Assembly (NCBI RefSeq): GCF_000344685.1
Contig: NW_006920423.1
Location: 142,268 to 206,267, forward strand
DNA: 64,000 bases
From: Gloeophyllum trabeum ATCC 11539
Taxonomy: Eukaryota; Basidiomycota; Agaricomycetes; Gloeophyllales; Gloeophyllaceae
Direction: 5' to 3'
The translations under genes and the position numbers were made by a program. Below the pieces are notes generated by a model. It was given only the letters and a program-made list of their open reading frames with translations, did no database searches and had not been told where the DNA came from. Below are positions 12,376 through 23,498 of the stretch, piece by piece; position 1 is the first letter of the stretch, and every line of letters begins with the position of its first letter.

Positions 12376-14776
12376 TATGTGTGGTGGGCGAAAACGGGCC
12401 GGGGCTGGATTGTGTTGAATGTGCGAGGCCCAGAAAAGTATTTATGTTGGAGAGGCTCTGGTTTACTCTAGGTATTATTATTTCATGGCATCATCGATCA
12501 TCTCTTGCGGTGCGATGTCGCATGCGTGGCTCGGTATCATATACGAATGCTATGGTATGTCGAGTATAGCATGTCCTAGTTCACTCCCTTCGATTAGCGG
12601 TATTGGATAACTCCTCGCTCTGACTTAGGGTGCGCAAATGAGTGTATTGGGCACTTCGTACACATATCGTCGTACCGGACGTGTAAGGCCCTTCCCAGTG
12701 CCGCCCGAGGCCCTTCAATCAACGCTGAAGGACACACCTCGTGTATGCCGAAACCACCCAAACGTATATATTGCCGAGTGCACTCGTCGGAAGTGTCTAA
12801 AACACTGCATTGCATGGCCAAAGACGCTCCTCGTAAGTGCCCAAAGTATTGCAACGTCATGCTAAACGCACTCTTCGCGAAGCACCTCGAAGTAACGCCA
12901 AACGCGCTCCTGATGAGTGCCCAGAGCACTTCAAAGTAATGCTAAACCCCCTCCTGGCGAGCGCCCAAAGCACCGCAATGTAGTGCCAGACGTGCTCGTT
13001 TTGTGTGTCTAACACACTTCAACCCAACGCCAAATCTTCTCCTTGTAAGTACCCACATAGTGCTAGACGCACTACCGGTGAGTGTCCAAAACGTAGTGCC
13101 AGACGCGCCCATTCTTAGTGACACTTCAACCTAGTGCCAAATGTACTCGTCGTAAGTGCCTAAAGCACAAAGCCTGCAAGCACTTCACCTAGTACGGAGG
13201 CACTCGTCACAAGTGCTTTGACCCCTGTCATTGAATGTCTTGTGCACTAATACTTGCCACCATAGAGAAGTGGACAACGCACTATTCAGCGAAAGACGAG
13301 TGCCTTCAGTACCCACCGCAATAGGTCACATCCCATATAAACCGGGAACAGAGATGCTGACTCACAGGAGCCTCACACCAACGCCGCTCAAGACTGTCGG
13401 GAATATTCGAGATAATAAGATGAGAAGCAGTGTATCAAACGAGAAAAGCATCCAAAGAGCACGGTGTCCTGTGCACAAACGAGTCACGCGGACTGCCACC
13501 GGTGAATGAGCTGGCGCATCACGCTATCCATGCTACAAGACAGATCATCTAGCACGCTCCTCAAACAAGGATGGATAACACATGGAAGACACGGGACTCA
13601 CAACGTACGATGCTTGCGTCTACAAGGGACTCGACCTTTGTCTGCTAAGACGACTGGCACCCAGCAGGTTGCCCCGGGTTACATATTCTTTTTCTCGTAC
13701 GAAAGCCTCACAGCGTACCGCCGGCGCCGTAGCAGTGCTCGAGGCGACGAGCAGCACTCGTCCGTCTAGGCGACCGCAAAAACCGCCTAGTAGTCCCTGG
13801 CTTTCGCCAGATGAGAGGACGACTACCGCAAGTAAGGCGTCACACCCCTATCCACCGACGTCGATGGGGAGAGTCTCCCGTGTGTCAAGCAGGGCTCCTT
13901 CAGGGATCGAACCGCGTCACAGTCGGGTCGCCGTGCACGGCAATGATGCAAGTCGAGCGCCTATCCCACCAACTCGTCTCGACGGGCGCATGTACTCACC
14001 GAATCTGGTCAAACCGGCGCATACACCCACTTCATGAGAAGCATGTCCCCCGGAGCGAAGAACCTCCATTGCTAACTGGATCACGGAGCTGACATCGTGA
14101 GATATGGTGACACTACATCCTAAGATACATCAATCACACTTGAAATGTGACGGTCGTACCTACCATCTGTTCCGCGGTCCCCTTGGGACTCCATCAGGTA
14201 CATGTATTTTAAGAACGCGGCTTGCGGGGCGTTGTGCTCGCCGTTACGGGTTTTTTAGCATATATGCGCACAGAGATCGCATGTCTGCAGCTGGCTAAAT
14301 CCCCCGCCTAATTTCCCGCCGTCTGGTAGGCAGCAATGAGAAAACCTGCCTCTCATTTGATTAGAGTAACGGAACCCAAGGTCTTGTTGCTGATGCCTTG
14401 AAGCAGTGCTACAAAGCAGGCGGAAAGTCATAGAGCATACACAGTCAATAAAACACCAGGCTGTTGCATCAGAAACGGAGACTAAAGAGAAAGCGAGAGG
14501 GCGAGGAGTAGACTAAGGCTGTGACGGAGTGACATCTCATTGGTCACGTGCTACGCGTCTCGCCTTTTCCGCAGCGCGTAGTCACCGTCCGCGGCTGGTT
14601 CCGTACCTTCCCCAGCGATAATTCCCGAATCCCAGCTTTGATATATTACGACTAACATAGTATGGTATATACGAGTAGGGATGCTAATTGATGATTGTAT
14701 GATACACATGAGTGGGGTGTTATCGATCGTCTACCGTATCATACAACCGCAGGCATTCTTGACACTTGCCTCGACC
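12376..14776. other. Intergenic region with minisatellite, no gene seen
   Basis: The stretch holds the 44-bp-period minisatellite described separately, plus about 1.5 kb of unassigned sequence. ORFs at 13231-14092 are short, overlap in several frames and have no motif. A B-box-like GGTTCGATCCC on the minus strand near 13905 has no matching A box. Confidence 0.5.
12783..13220. repeat. Degenerate minisatellite, period about 44 bp
   Basis: Units begin with CTC(C/G)T followed by AAGTGCCCAAAGCAC, a CAA-rich spacer and GTGCCAAACGC. Unit starts fall at 12783, 12827, 12871, 12907, 12951, 12995 and 13039, so most steps are exactly 44 bp, with one 36-bp unit. Later units at 13070-13200 are more scrambled. 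Each unit contains paired GTGC and GCAC half-sites, so single strands could fold. Divergence between units is high, which points to an old array. Diffuse similarity extends left to about 12630. Confidence 0.75.
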
Positions 14777-15703
14777 TCATAACTCATCCTCCAGCGCATC
14801 CCTAACCACCCGCCCTATCCCCTCAGGATCCTCAAACATGTAATGATGCCCCGTATCCACATCCACCCACTTCACCTTCCTGCCCTCCCGCGCCTTCAGC
14901 GCATCGTACACATTCTGGCTAAACCTCCGCAGCGGGTCCTCCCTCCCAAACACAACCACCGTGTCCGCAGGCCACACCCGCCACTCAAAGCTCACGCGCT
15001 CCTCGCACACCCTCGCGACGCCCTCCGCGTCATGCGCCGTCTTCTCCTCGTCGATTCTTGCGAGCACCGCCGGGTCGTCCCGGGCTCGCTGCCCGAGCCA
15101 GTCCTTCGACACGTCCACGAGCGCGCCGAGCCCCTTCTCGCGGATGAGCGCCGCGTTCTCGCGCTCGCGCCGCGGCGGGACGGGCGCGTGGCCGAGGAGC
15201 ACGAGCCGGCGCACGGCGGCAGGATATTCTGCCGCGAAGTGCATCGCTATCAAGCACCCGCCCGAGTGCGCGACGACGTCGACCTGCTGCGTCTCGTCCA
15301 AACCCAGCTGCGCGAGGATTTGGGGAATCTGCGACGCGAGGAAGGCGGTGGTGGGCGCGTCGCGCGAGACGGGCGTCCGGCCGTGCCCATAGTAGTCGTA
15401 CGCGATGCGCGTGCGCGCAGGGAGGGCGGCGGTGATGGGCGTCCAGAGCTTAGTGGAGGAGAAGAGGCCGTGGATGAGGAGCACCGGCGGGCCGGACGGG
15501 GGTGCGGTCGCTTCGTGGACTTCGGCGTAGACGTCCGCGCCCGAGGGGAGGCGGAGCATCGGCATCGTGTAGACGGGGCTGGTGAAGGCAATACTTGGGG
15601 GCGCATATATCGACGTACGACTTCCGACTTCGGGCCCGACGGTCTCCTCAAGTGCGGAGGACACGGCGGGCGTGAGTCGGTGTGAGTCATTTCGTACGTC
15701 CAT
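14777..15703 (-). CDS. Alpha/beta-hydrolase fold protein, paralogue 1
   Basis: An intronless frame of 308 codons. The alpha/beta-hydrolase core is clear: an HG oxyanion-hole segment (LLIHGLF), a nucleophile elbow with AHSGG in place of the classic GxSxG, an acid candidate in FGREDP, and a C-terminal His in DTGHHYMFEDPEG. Substrate is unknown; relatives include esterases, lipases and epoxide hydrolases. The true start may be Met47 or Met49 (near 15565), because the tandem paralogue at 16341-17129 begins at exactly that point (LPSG...EVH). The extra 46 residues show no signal peptide. It is a close relative of its upstream neighbour on the same strand, so the pair arose by tandem duplication. 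Confidence 0.88.
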   Translation of the reverse strand: MDVRNDSHRLTPAVSSALEETVGPEVGSRTSIYAPPSIAFTSPVYTMPMLRLPSGADVYAEVHEATAPPSGPPVLLIHGLFSSTKLWTPITAALPARTRIAYDYYGHGRTPVSRDAPTTAFLASQIPQILAQLGLDETQQVDVVAHSGGCLIAMHFAAEYPAAVRRLVLLGHAPVPPRRERENAALIREKGLGALVDVSKDWLGQRARDDPAVLARIDEEKTAHDAEGVARVCEERVSFEWRVWPADTVVVFGREDPLRRFSQNVYDALKAREGRKVKWVDVDTGHHYMFEDPEGIGRVVRDALEDEL

Positions 15704-16340
15704 CAGCGAGTGCTCCCTCCTGGTCAGCGCAGCGTGATCGGATGCTTTGAGCTAGTCTCGAGAGCAGTGAGCTTGCATCGGGAGGACACGGCGCGGACGC
15801 AGCTCGCTGAGTTATTTCGCAGATCCCCATCGGGACGTGCATATGTCCGCGACGCTATATATAAAACCACATTCAATCGCGCATTTGATCATCAGCCAGC
15901 GTGTATTTACCGCTCGCGATCTGCGGTTCAGTTCAGTTGTGAATTGCTCATGCGGCAAATCTGAGATCACTCACATTCACCGTACAACAGTACCGTACAT
16001 ACCACAAATTGTACCATCTCCATTTGTGAGGAGTTACGAGACTGGGACTTGACCCTGCAGCCGTCGAGTCGGTGGAAAACGCGAACCCGAAGGAACCTCG
16101 ACACGGTCGCAGTCGGCGCCGATGGCACTTCCGATAATACGGAGGTGGGGTATCGACCCGGTTCATGCCTGCACAATGTCGAAATGTGAGCGAAGCAGCT
16201 CGCGGACTGCTGACCTAGAGAGGAATGCTCATCGAATATTCGCAGCAAGAACGGCAGTAGGTGTTGTACATACACAAGCGTAACCGAGACGGAGCAACCG
16301 AGGAATCGCTAACCCTGAGCCCCATATACCCAACCCCATC
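15704..16340. other. Spacer between the two hydrolase genes
   Basis: The stretch contains an AT-rich TATATATA motif near 15858 that could act as a core promoter for the downstream hydrolase gene on the minus strand. No coding exon is supported. Short antisense frames lack motifs. Confidence 0.4.
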
Positions 16341-17129
16341 TCACAACCCCCCCTCCAACGCCTCCCTAATCACCCCCGCCGTCCCCTCTGGGTCCTCCAA
16401 CGCAAAATAATGCCCACACTCCATCTCACAAAGCCTCACCCGCCCCTCGCCCTCGCCCCTCTTCCGCAACTCCTCCCAAACCGTGACATTCCTGAACGGA
16501 TCCTCCCGCCCCATGACCACCACCACGTCCCCGGCGAACGCACGAAACTCGAACTTCGCGAGCGCCGCGCACACGCGCGTGACGCCCTCGGGGTCGTGCG
16601 CGGCCTTCTCCGCGTCGAGGGCGGCTAGAATGCGGGGGTCCGCGCGCGCGCGCTGCCCGAGGAAGGACTTCCACCTCTCGACGACGCCCGCGAGGCCTTC
16701 GCGCGTGCGGAGGAGCTGCGCGTTCGCGAGCAGGGCGGCGCGCGGGATCGGCAGGGGCGCGTGGCCCATCAGGACGAGGCGGCGGATAGTGACCCGGTGC
16801 GACGAGGCCAGGTGCATCGCGATGAGGCACCCGCCCGAGTGCGCGACCACGTCGACTGCGGTGCCGGGCGCGTATCCCAGCTGCGCGAGGATCTGCGGGA
16901 TCTCGGCGGCGAGTGAGGCGAGCGTGGGGGCGGCGCTCGCGGGCGTGCGCCCGTGCGCGTCGTAGTCGTAGAGGATGCGCGTGCGATGCGGGAGATGCGC
17001 GAGGACGGGGTGGTAGAACCTGGAGGACTCGAGGAGGCCGTGGATGAAGACGACCGGGACGTCGTCGGGAGAGGCGGGGGATGGTGGGTGGACCTCGACG
17101 TGGATTTCTTGGCCGGAGGGGAGCTGCAT
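16341..17129 (-). CDS. Alpha/beta-hydrolase fold protein, paralogue 2
   Basis: An intronless frame of 262 codons. It has the same landmarks as the gene at 14777-15703: VFIHGLL oxyanion segment, VVAHSGGCLIAMH nucleophile elbow, MGREDPF acid loop and MECGHYFALEDPEG histidine region. The start at 17129 (MQLPSG) is supported by a TATATAAG box about 57-64 bp upstream. No signal peptide is seen, so a cytosolic enzyme is likely. Very high GC at third codon positions explains the long antisense frames over it. Substrate is not predictable from sequence. Confidence 0.88.
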   Translation of the reverse strand: MQLPSGQEIHVEVHPPSPASPDDVPVVFIHGLLESSRFYHPVLAHLPHRTRILYDYDAHGRTPASAAPTLASLAAEIPQILAQLGYAPGTAVDVVAHSGGCLIAMHLASSHRVTIRRLVLMGHAPLPIPRAALLANAQLLRTREGLAGVVERWKSFLGQRARADPRILAALDAEKAAHDPEGVTRVCAALAKFEFRAFAGDVVVVMGREDPFRNVTVWEELRKRGEGEGRVRLCEMECGHYFALEDPEGTAGVIREALEGGL

Positions 17130-17185
17130 GCTTGCTGGTCGTGATAACCGCGATCGTGCCGGGCGGTCAGCGCAGCATACAGACC

Positions 17186-17193
17186 CTTATATA
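17186..17193 (-). promoter_or_regulatory. TATA box of hydrolase paralogue 2
   Basis: TATATAAG on the minus strand, 57-64 bp before the ATG at 17129. Position and sequence fit a fungal core promoter. Confidence 0.5.
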
Positions 17194-18808
17194 TCTACGA
17201 GGTCATCATTGCCGACGAAAATCGACTTGACGCCAGAAAGGTGCATCTCTGACTTGGAGGACGCTTTCGGGATACGAACAAACTCCAAGCCGAGCGTCCA
17301 CGTCGACCTACAGCATGTGTCACAGCGGGGAATATTTCGCCATTCGCATGCGTGTACTTTCCAGAAGTTCATCCCGGAGAGTTCTAGCGTCATGAATTCT
17401 ATGGAGTCAGTTGCTAGACAAGACCCGGCAAACAAGTGAGGTGCGGACAGTGGATCACTGGATGGACGCGATTAGTTGCCTACCACGTGACGTCATTCAG
17501 CTGAGGCCGCTCGCGTGTTTCAACTGTTTTATTGCTGTTGCCATAAAAGTTTGCGGCACGGCATTTTCCACTGAGTTGCGCGCGCGCGACTTGTAATTGC
17601 GTGCATAAGGGTGCTCAACTTTGTCGTTCTGTATCTCGTGAACCGCTCTAACATTTTCAATAATTCTGGTTGCGTCTTGATCTACTCGACGACGGCTAAG
17701 TGCTCATGTCAAGAGATCTGCGAAACCCCGACATCTCTACATCTCATTCTGGGTGCCCGCTCGTCTCGACTTTTTCGTCTATATCTCGTCAACCGCGCAA
17801 CCGTTCCGCGCCGGACCTTTTCATGCCCAATTGTGGAGATAATCTGAAAGTGCCCCAGTTAATGAGAAGGAGAGGCAGGGATGCAAAGTATGGTACACAA
17901 CATATGGGAGTTGGAGTTCGGGGGAACTGGGATACTAGCATGAGTTGTAACTTCCCCGTACTGTGTACTTCCAGACTGAAGTAGTCACAGAGCATGTATT
18001 GCATGCCTGTCTCCATCCCCCAAGTGTCTTATGTCTTTCCTGGAAATGCCCTTTGTTTTTGAGAAAAATAGCTGAGGGTATATTAGCCGGCTCAGAGCCA
18101 GCAAAGGCCCACCTCCTTCTCTTGCTCATCATATGCTATGTCTATTAGCATCTGCATAATGGGAAATACATGTGAAAAGCAGCGCAGGCAGATGAAGAGT
18201 AATACAATGAAAGGACAAACACAAGGGAGAATGAAGAAGGCACCACCGGTTGAGTAGCCTAAACCTAAACATCCAAAGCAGTACCAAAGCCCGGGCCTGT
18301 AAACCTGAAGCTTAGGTTGCCAGTCAATAGTCAAGCACCCGAATCAAGACACCAGCCACAGGCTACTGTCAATACAGGACGAGAGCCAAGTCCGAGTCGG
18401 AACCTCACCGAAGAGTCCATTGCTATGGCACTGCTCAACCTCGTGAGCAGCTCGATCTCCACTGCAGTGGCAGGCTCACATGTTCCGACGCACGAGGAGT
18501 AGCAGAGGCCCATATGGTAGCGAAAGCAGGCTCGTAGCTGATCATCACTCACGAGCCAACCTAGTCACCTATGGGTTTGAGTCCACATGCACTTCTTATG
18601 TGATGCACAGTTACCTTCTTTCTAGTTTGACTGAGTCTCCTGAGGACTCGGGCAATCATACTCTTGGCAATGTGTTTACCGTGCACCTGTGCGAGACGGG
18701 TCTGTAGCTCATCCAACTAGTGGTTGCAATTCTGCTCAATACACGCTTGAGTAAACATTTCATCCGTCATGGTAAGAACCAGTCGCAATTGGCACACCTG
18801 TTCATCCT

Positions 18809-19547
18809 CACTCAATGCAATCCTCCCAATAAATTATGGGACGCATATCACGTGCACTGCGCGGGCCGGTGATAACCGGCTTCTGCAAGGGTAGTTGGGC
18901 GACATATATGCATTGCTACATGTACTTCTGTTGAGTTTGTAGTGTAATGGTTGTGCGTTCGTCTCGTGGAAGCAGAATTGTGATATATCGTGGGTTCGAA
19001 CCTAATTAGTGCCTTTTGATCCTCCTTTTGGCTTGTGCTCGTGGTCTCCTGCTTTTAGATGCTGTTTCGACGCTCTGCCAGCTCAAACTCTAAATATTAA
19101 TGTTGTCATCAGGTAATGCTTTCACCCGGAAATTCCATTGTCTAATGAGCATCCACTGCTACGTGGCGCACATTCAACCATTTGAAGTCTGAACCCTGAC
19201 ACCAGCAAGGCATAAATATGAGCTTGCCTACTAAGTTTGCTTCATTAAAGCCTCTTTCCTGAGTGATGAAAGACCCTGCTCCCCTATTAGACTTTAAGTA
19301 GTGCATACTTGGAGTGGCAGCTATAAGTAGTATAAGACACAATCATGATATCAAATTTCTGACATTATTACTGCGTATACAATAGCAGTGGGCTGCCTAT
19401 AGCACATGGGGAGCCCCTTGAAATAGCCTTTCGCCTCTCAATTTGCGGTCGGACGCAGTTGTGGCACCTTCGATGCACGTGCCGAATGCGTGGAAAGGGG
19501 TCACGTGACTTGCGTCCCGTAACTTATTGGGAGGATTGCATTCAGTG
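18809..19547. mobile_element. 739-bp hAT-like non-autonomous element with perfect 8-bp TSD
   Basis: The ends are inverted repeats starting CACT(C/G)AATGCAATCC and remain similar for about 45 bp with a handful of mismatches. The element is flanked on both sides by TTCATCCT (18801-18808 and 19548-19555), an exact 8-bp target duplication as left by hAT transposases. It sits inside the larger TIR element, so it inserted later. No transposase is encoded. The interior contains a tRNA-like sequence. Confidence 0.82.
18935..19013 (+). other. tRNA-like sequence with Pol III A and B boxes (SINE-like)
   Basis: TAGTGTAATGGTTGTG resembles a tRNA A box and GGTTCGAACC, about 40 bases further on, is a textbook B box. 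The stems do not form a proper cloverleaf: the T stem and acceptor stem are poor. It is therefore more likely the head of a tRNA-derived SINE, or a decayed tRNA, than a working tRNA gene. It lies inside the hAT-like element at 18809-19547. Confidence 0.45.
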
Positions 19548-20332
19548 TTCATCCTCTTCTGTGATCACCCGAGGCATCCCAGTCCGTCTCCCTAATTCAT
19601 CACTACACCATATTCCCATCTCCTGGAATCTATCCCTTATAATCTCTATCTGTCTCTCACTAACCCCAGTATATGCAGCGATCCAGCCCTTCCCCAGCGA
19701 AGGTATATTCGCACAATGGCATGGCATCGGTCTTCAGAGACCTTCTTACCATTCATCGGGTCACAGACATGACAGGCACAGCTTGTGAGAGTTGTGCTGC
19801 ACCTGCGCGTAACGATTCTATCGAGGTATGAAAAGGTCCGGCGCGGAACGGTTGCGCGGTTGACGAGATATAGACGAAAAAGTCGAGACGAGCGGGCACC
19901 CAGAATGAGATGTAGAGATGTCGGGGTTTCGCAGATCTCTTGACATGAGCACTTAGCCGTCGTCGAGTAGATCAAGACGCAACCAGAATTATTGAAAATG
20001 TTAGAGCGGTTCACGAGATACAGAACGACAAAGTTGAGCACCCTTATGCACGCAATTACAAGTCGCGCGCGCGCAACTCAATGGAAAATGCCGTGCCGCA
20101 AACTTTTATGGCAACAGCAATAATTGCTTCGGGCCGGGTACTCGAAATCGCAGAGGAGAGCGTACAATATCGATATCCGTCGATGCCATTCCTTTGCCGG
20201 TACGTACACGTCCACATACATGCCTTGCTCAACTGGTTTTCTTAGCCGTGCAGATACATAGCAGCCGCGCGGATATTATCCCGGACTAGGATGCAATTGG
20301 GGGGGGGGGGGCAGGCCATGGCAGACTTCAGT

Positions 20333-20661
20333 CCCAGTCAAAACCTGCTCTTTTGCCCCCATTTACTAATCTTTCCCACCCTTTGCCACCCTTTGTCGCG
20401 AGGTTAAAGGGTGTTAAAGGAAATCTGCCGTTTAAAGGGGATTTTCCCTTTTCACAGCCTTTGCGTGCCTTTATGATTATGCGTCGGATATCATAGCAAA
20501 GGCTTGGTAAAAGACCTCAATAGTTTTCAATGTATAGTTTCGCACCAAATGCCAGGCTCACACAGCAATTCTGCCGTTTATTGACTTACAAAGGGTAGCA
20601 ATACTATCTAAATGCTTCTAAAGGTTGGTAAACGGGGGCAAAACAGCAGGTTTTGACTGGG
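20333..20661. mobile_element. 329-bp TIR element (MITE), 7-8 bp TSD
   Basis: Terminal inverted repeats start CCCAGTCAAAACCTGCT and stay alike for about 42 bp with five mismatches. The element is flanked by CTTCAGT at 20326-20332 and 20662-20668. A 7-8 bp duplication fits hAT-type insertion. No coding capacity. A 13-base G run lies just upstream, at about 20299. Confidence 0.82.
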
Positions 20662-20793
20662 CTTCAGTCCCGAGGACTCTCATATGATGTAGACAACCTT
20701 TTACAACATACAACCATCCATTAGTTTATCCGAGTCCTTGAAATATGATAATAGTATACAAAACGCGAAACCAGAACTTCGCACCAAAACACA

Positions 20794-21781
20794 TCATTCC
20801 ACCTTCGTCGCCTCAACCGTATGCTCCCACACCTTCTTCACTGCCTCCTCGCTCCCGAAGTACTTGTCCTTCCCGATGTCCACGCCGTGCGGGTCGCGCC
20901 GGTACACGCCGCCCTTCTGCGCACCCTGGAGCAGCCCGTAGAGCAGGTAGTGCCCCGCCTCCTCCGGGGAGCGCGTGAGCGCCGCGGCGAGCGGGTACAG
21001 CGCGTACTGCATGATAGATTTGCCGGGGATGTCGGAGTGCTTGAGGATGTTGGTGTTGACGGCGCCCGGGTGCTGGTGGGTAAAGCCGATGTCGGGATTT
21101 TGTTCGTGGAAGGCCTGGGGAAGGTCAACACCCCGTGTCAGCCAAAATACATAGGGAGCCAAGATAGATGCGCACCTCGAGCATGAGGTCGTTGTAAGTG
21201 TTTGTGGTCTTCGCCGCGTTCCCCAGCGTATAGTTCTTCTTCACCCCGAGATCGTTGAGATCAATGGGTCCGCCCCGCCCTGCGCCCAGAATCGTCATGA
21301 CGCTCGCATCCTCCCCCTTCTCCTTCGCCTTCCGCAACAGGGGCATCAAGTCGTGGATGAACTTCCACCGCGCGTAATAATGCAGCGCCATCTTCTTATC
21401 CAAGCCCTCCTCCGTCTCCGTCCGCCCGCTCATCGTCACAATGCCCGGCGAGACAGACAAGAAATTCAGCTTCTCCAGCCGCTCCAGGAGCTCCGTCGTC
21501 GTTCGGTGGACGTTCTTCATCAAGCTCACATCGCACTCGACGAACTCGTGCTTCCATGCCGAAGACGAGGCGGGGGGCTTGGGGAAGGACGCGATGGTCG
21601 CCTCGCCCGCGGCGCGGTTGCGCCCACAGACGATGATGTGCGCGTTGCCGTTCGTGACGCACGCGAAGGCCTTCGCGCAGGCCTGCCCGACGCCGGAGGT
21701 GCCGCCGACAAAGAGCGCGACCGGGACGTAGGCGGGCTTGTACGCTGCGTTGGCGGCGCGGACCTGTGCAAGGGAGGGCAT
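20794..21781 (-). CDS. Short-chain dehydrogenase/reductase
   Basis: Two exons, 21781-21176 and 21114-20794, joined in phase 0, give 308 residues. It is an NAD(P)-dependent oxidoreductase of the SDR fold. The N-terminal cofactor motif is GGTSGVGQA, a variant of TGxxxGxG, followed by a CGRNRAA segment that often marks NADP preference. The catalytic Tyr and Lys are in YYARWKF. The usual NNAG is replaced by LSVSPG, as in several fungal relatives of retinol dehydrogenase-like SDRs. The C-terminal exon carries HPGAVNT, the equivalent of the conserved PG motif. No signal peptide. The substrate is unknown. Confidence 0.88.
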
Positions 21782-23498
21782 AGTGGGGTCGGGGGAGGGG
21801 AGCGCCAGTTAGTGACAGTAGACAATAAAGACGAGGGCACCCACCGCACGGGCACGCCGGACGCGTAGGCACTGAGACAAGGGAGATCTGAGATGCGGAG
21901 GCACGCTGTGGCGGTGCTGCGGCCGTAAAATCCCCATATTTAGCCAAAGAACAAATAAGGATCCACAACTTTGTGGCGGAGTGGGCCATAGAACTAGTAT
22001 TGGGACCCGTAGCCTTGCCACTGGAGTCCACTGTCCTGTTTTAGTTATTTGTGAGCAAGTAACATAAAGTCTCCATGTGTTTTCTACACCTTTGTGACTC
22101 CTATTTACCATAGACAATGCGGTGTCGGTCCTGACTCTCAGTCGGTGACACTTGCCTGCCGCTTCCCTCAGCCAGAACCCATGTCACCATGCTTGCTTGA
22201 AATCATTAAGAGCCCGTTGTGCATTATACAAAGCCCCATCCATGGGTTTAGCTTAAGATAGATGTAGATAACCCGGGTATATGATTTTTCAAATAATTCT
22301 CCTGCCCCAATTCCATTTAGTTCTTGTCCACATTCCCATTCTACAGCTGGAGCGTGAGTACTCTACTTAAATACTTGTGAATATTCCCCGGTCTGCCATC
22401 AGCAGACCATGTGGGCAAGTGCTGCTCCCTGCGGCCACTGAGGTCCATGCCTATCACATCCCCCATCCCCATCCCCATTCCTGTCCCCGTCCCCGCCCCC
22501 ATTCCGTTCCTATTACCGTTCCCACCCATTTCCGAAGCCCCAGGGAGCCTAGTTTATTTCTTGGTATATTGATGCCTCTTCCCTGCCTGAATGTGATCAC
22601 ACCTGTCTTTCCCCTCCCCCACCATCTTTTCTCATCTTTTCTTTTTATCTTTCATCTGCTCCTTGGTCCTTGGTTCAGACATGTATTTTGATAGCTGACT
22701 CGCTATGAATGGTTGTCCCTTGTTATTATTCTTTCACACCTTGTTGCTGACAATGTTGATGTCTAGCTCGTAAGCGGACCTGCACACTACATTTGTTCCC
22801 TCGACTTTGTCTTGGCCTCTACGATTGCTATTTATTGGCTGGTTGCAATAATGATGCATGCCTTGACTGGTGAATTGCTGCCTTGGTTCATCTTCCAAGC
22901 CATGCAACTACTGCTCGCCAATGCCAGTCGTAGCAGCCAGCTGGCTTTGAAATGTGTTGATTGGTGGTGTGGGACCCAGAGCAGATGTACTTCTGCTTGC
23001 CCTCCTTGGATAATATCATGCTCATTTGGAGAACAAGGCTGCTCCTGATCCAATGCAACCACATATCCCTGCCTATTATTCTGCTGTTGAATATGGTATT
23101 GTACTTGCCATACTCCACCTATGTCCGTCCAACATGATTCCCAAACAGAACTTTGACTTGCCACCGAATGTTCATGGCTATCGAGTTTGACTCGCGGCAA
23201 GTAAAGCTTTCACTCGTGTCCCATGTCGAACATAACTCATAACTCCACGGAAAAGATCATATCCTTTCCCACCCCACCAATAAAGTGTGCACCGTTATCG
23301 AGTGAGTGCCTTATCACAAGCGGCAATTGTCGTAGGGATGTCAATACCTTATTCAGCTGAATCTTGGTGGACATGTGGTTCCGTCCAAGCCTCGTTAACG
23401 AGGTCTATCAAAGTTGACGCGGCCATACTACAAAGAGGACATTCAGTGCAACTACCGCAGAGACAGTGAATACACGAAATGTGTTCCCCATCGCCAAA
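21782..23498. other. Repeat-like intergenic stretch without a supported gene
   Basis: It contains a pyrimidine-rich, (CCCCAT)-like low-complexity tract at about 22455-22520 and otherwise unassigned sequence. A 122-codon minus-strand frame at 22832-23200 is Gln/His-rich without motifs, and may be decayed transposon DNA. Confidence 0.35.

Larger units (their letters stand above)
17529..20123. mobile_element. 2.6-kb element with 296-bp terminal inverted repeats
   Basis: Positions 17529-17824 and 19828-20123 are inverted copies of equal length with no indel and about one visible mismatch (ccactgag versus ccattgag). The outer ends read TTATTGCTGTTGCC. The roughly 2-kb interior has no transposase I can recognise and is itself interrupted by a second element at 18809-19547. 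Each arm carries the same meaningless 60-80 codon frame. I could not find a target-site duplication at the ends. Long, nearly identical arms suggest a foldback-like or MULE-like non-autonomous element, or a recent inverted duplication. Confidence 0.75.

Noticed and set aside
13905..13915. B-box-like GGTTCGATCCC on the minus strand, possible tRNA
   Set aside because: There is no A box or acceptor stem at the right distance.
14843..15685. 280-codon plus-strand frame over the first hydrolase gene
   Set aside because: It is antisense to a well-supported enzyme and has a composition typical of reversed high-GC codons.
21396..22031. 211-codon minus-strand frame overlapping the SDR start
   Set aside because: It runs in a different frame through the SDR exon; the SDR frame carries the catalytic motifs.
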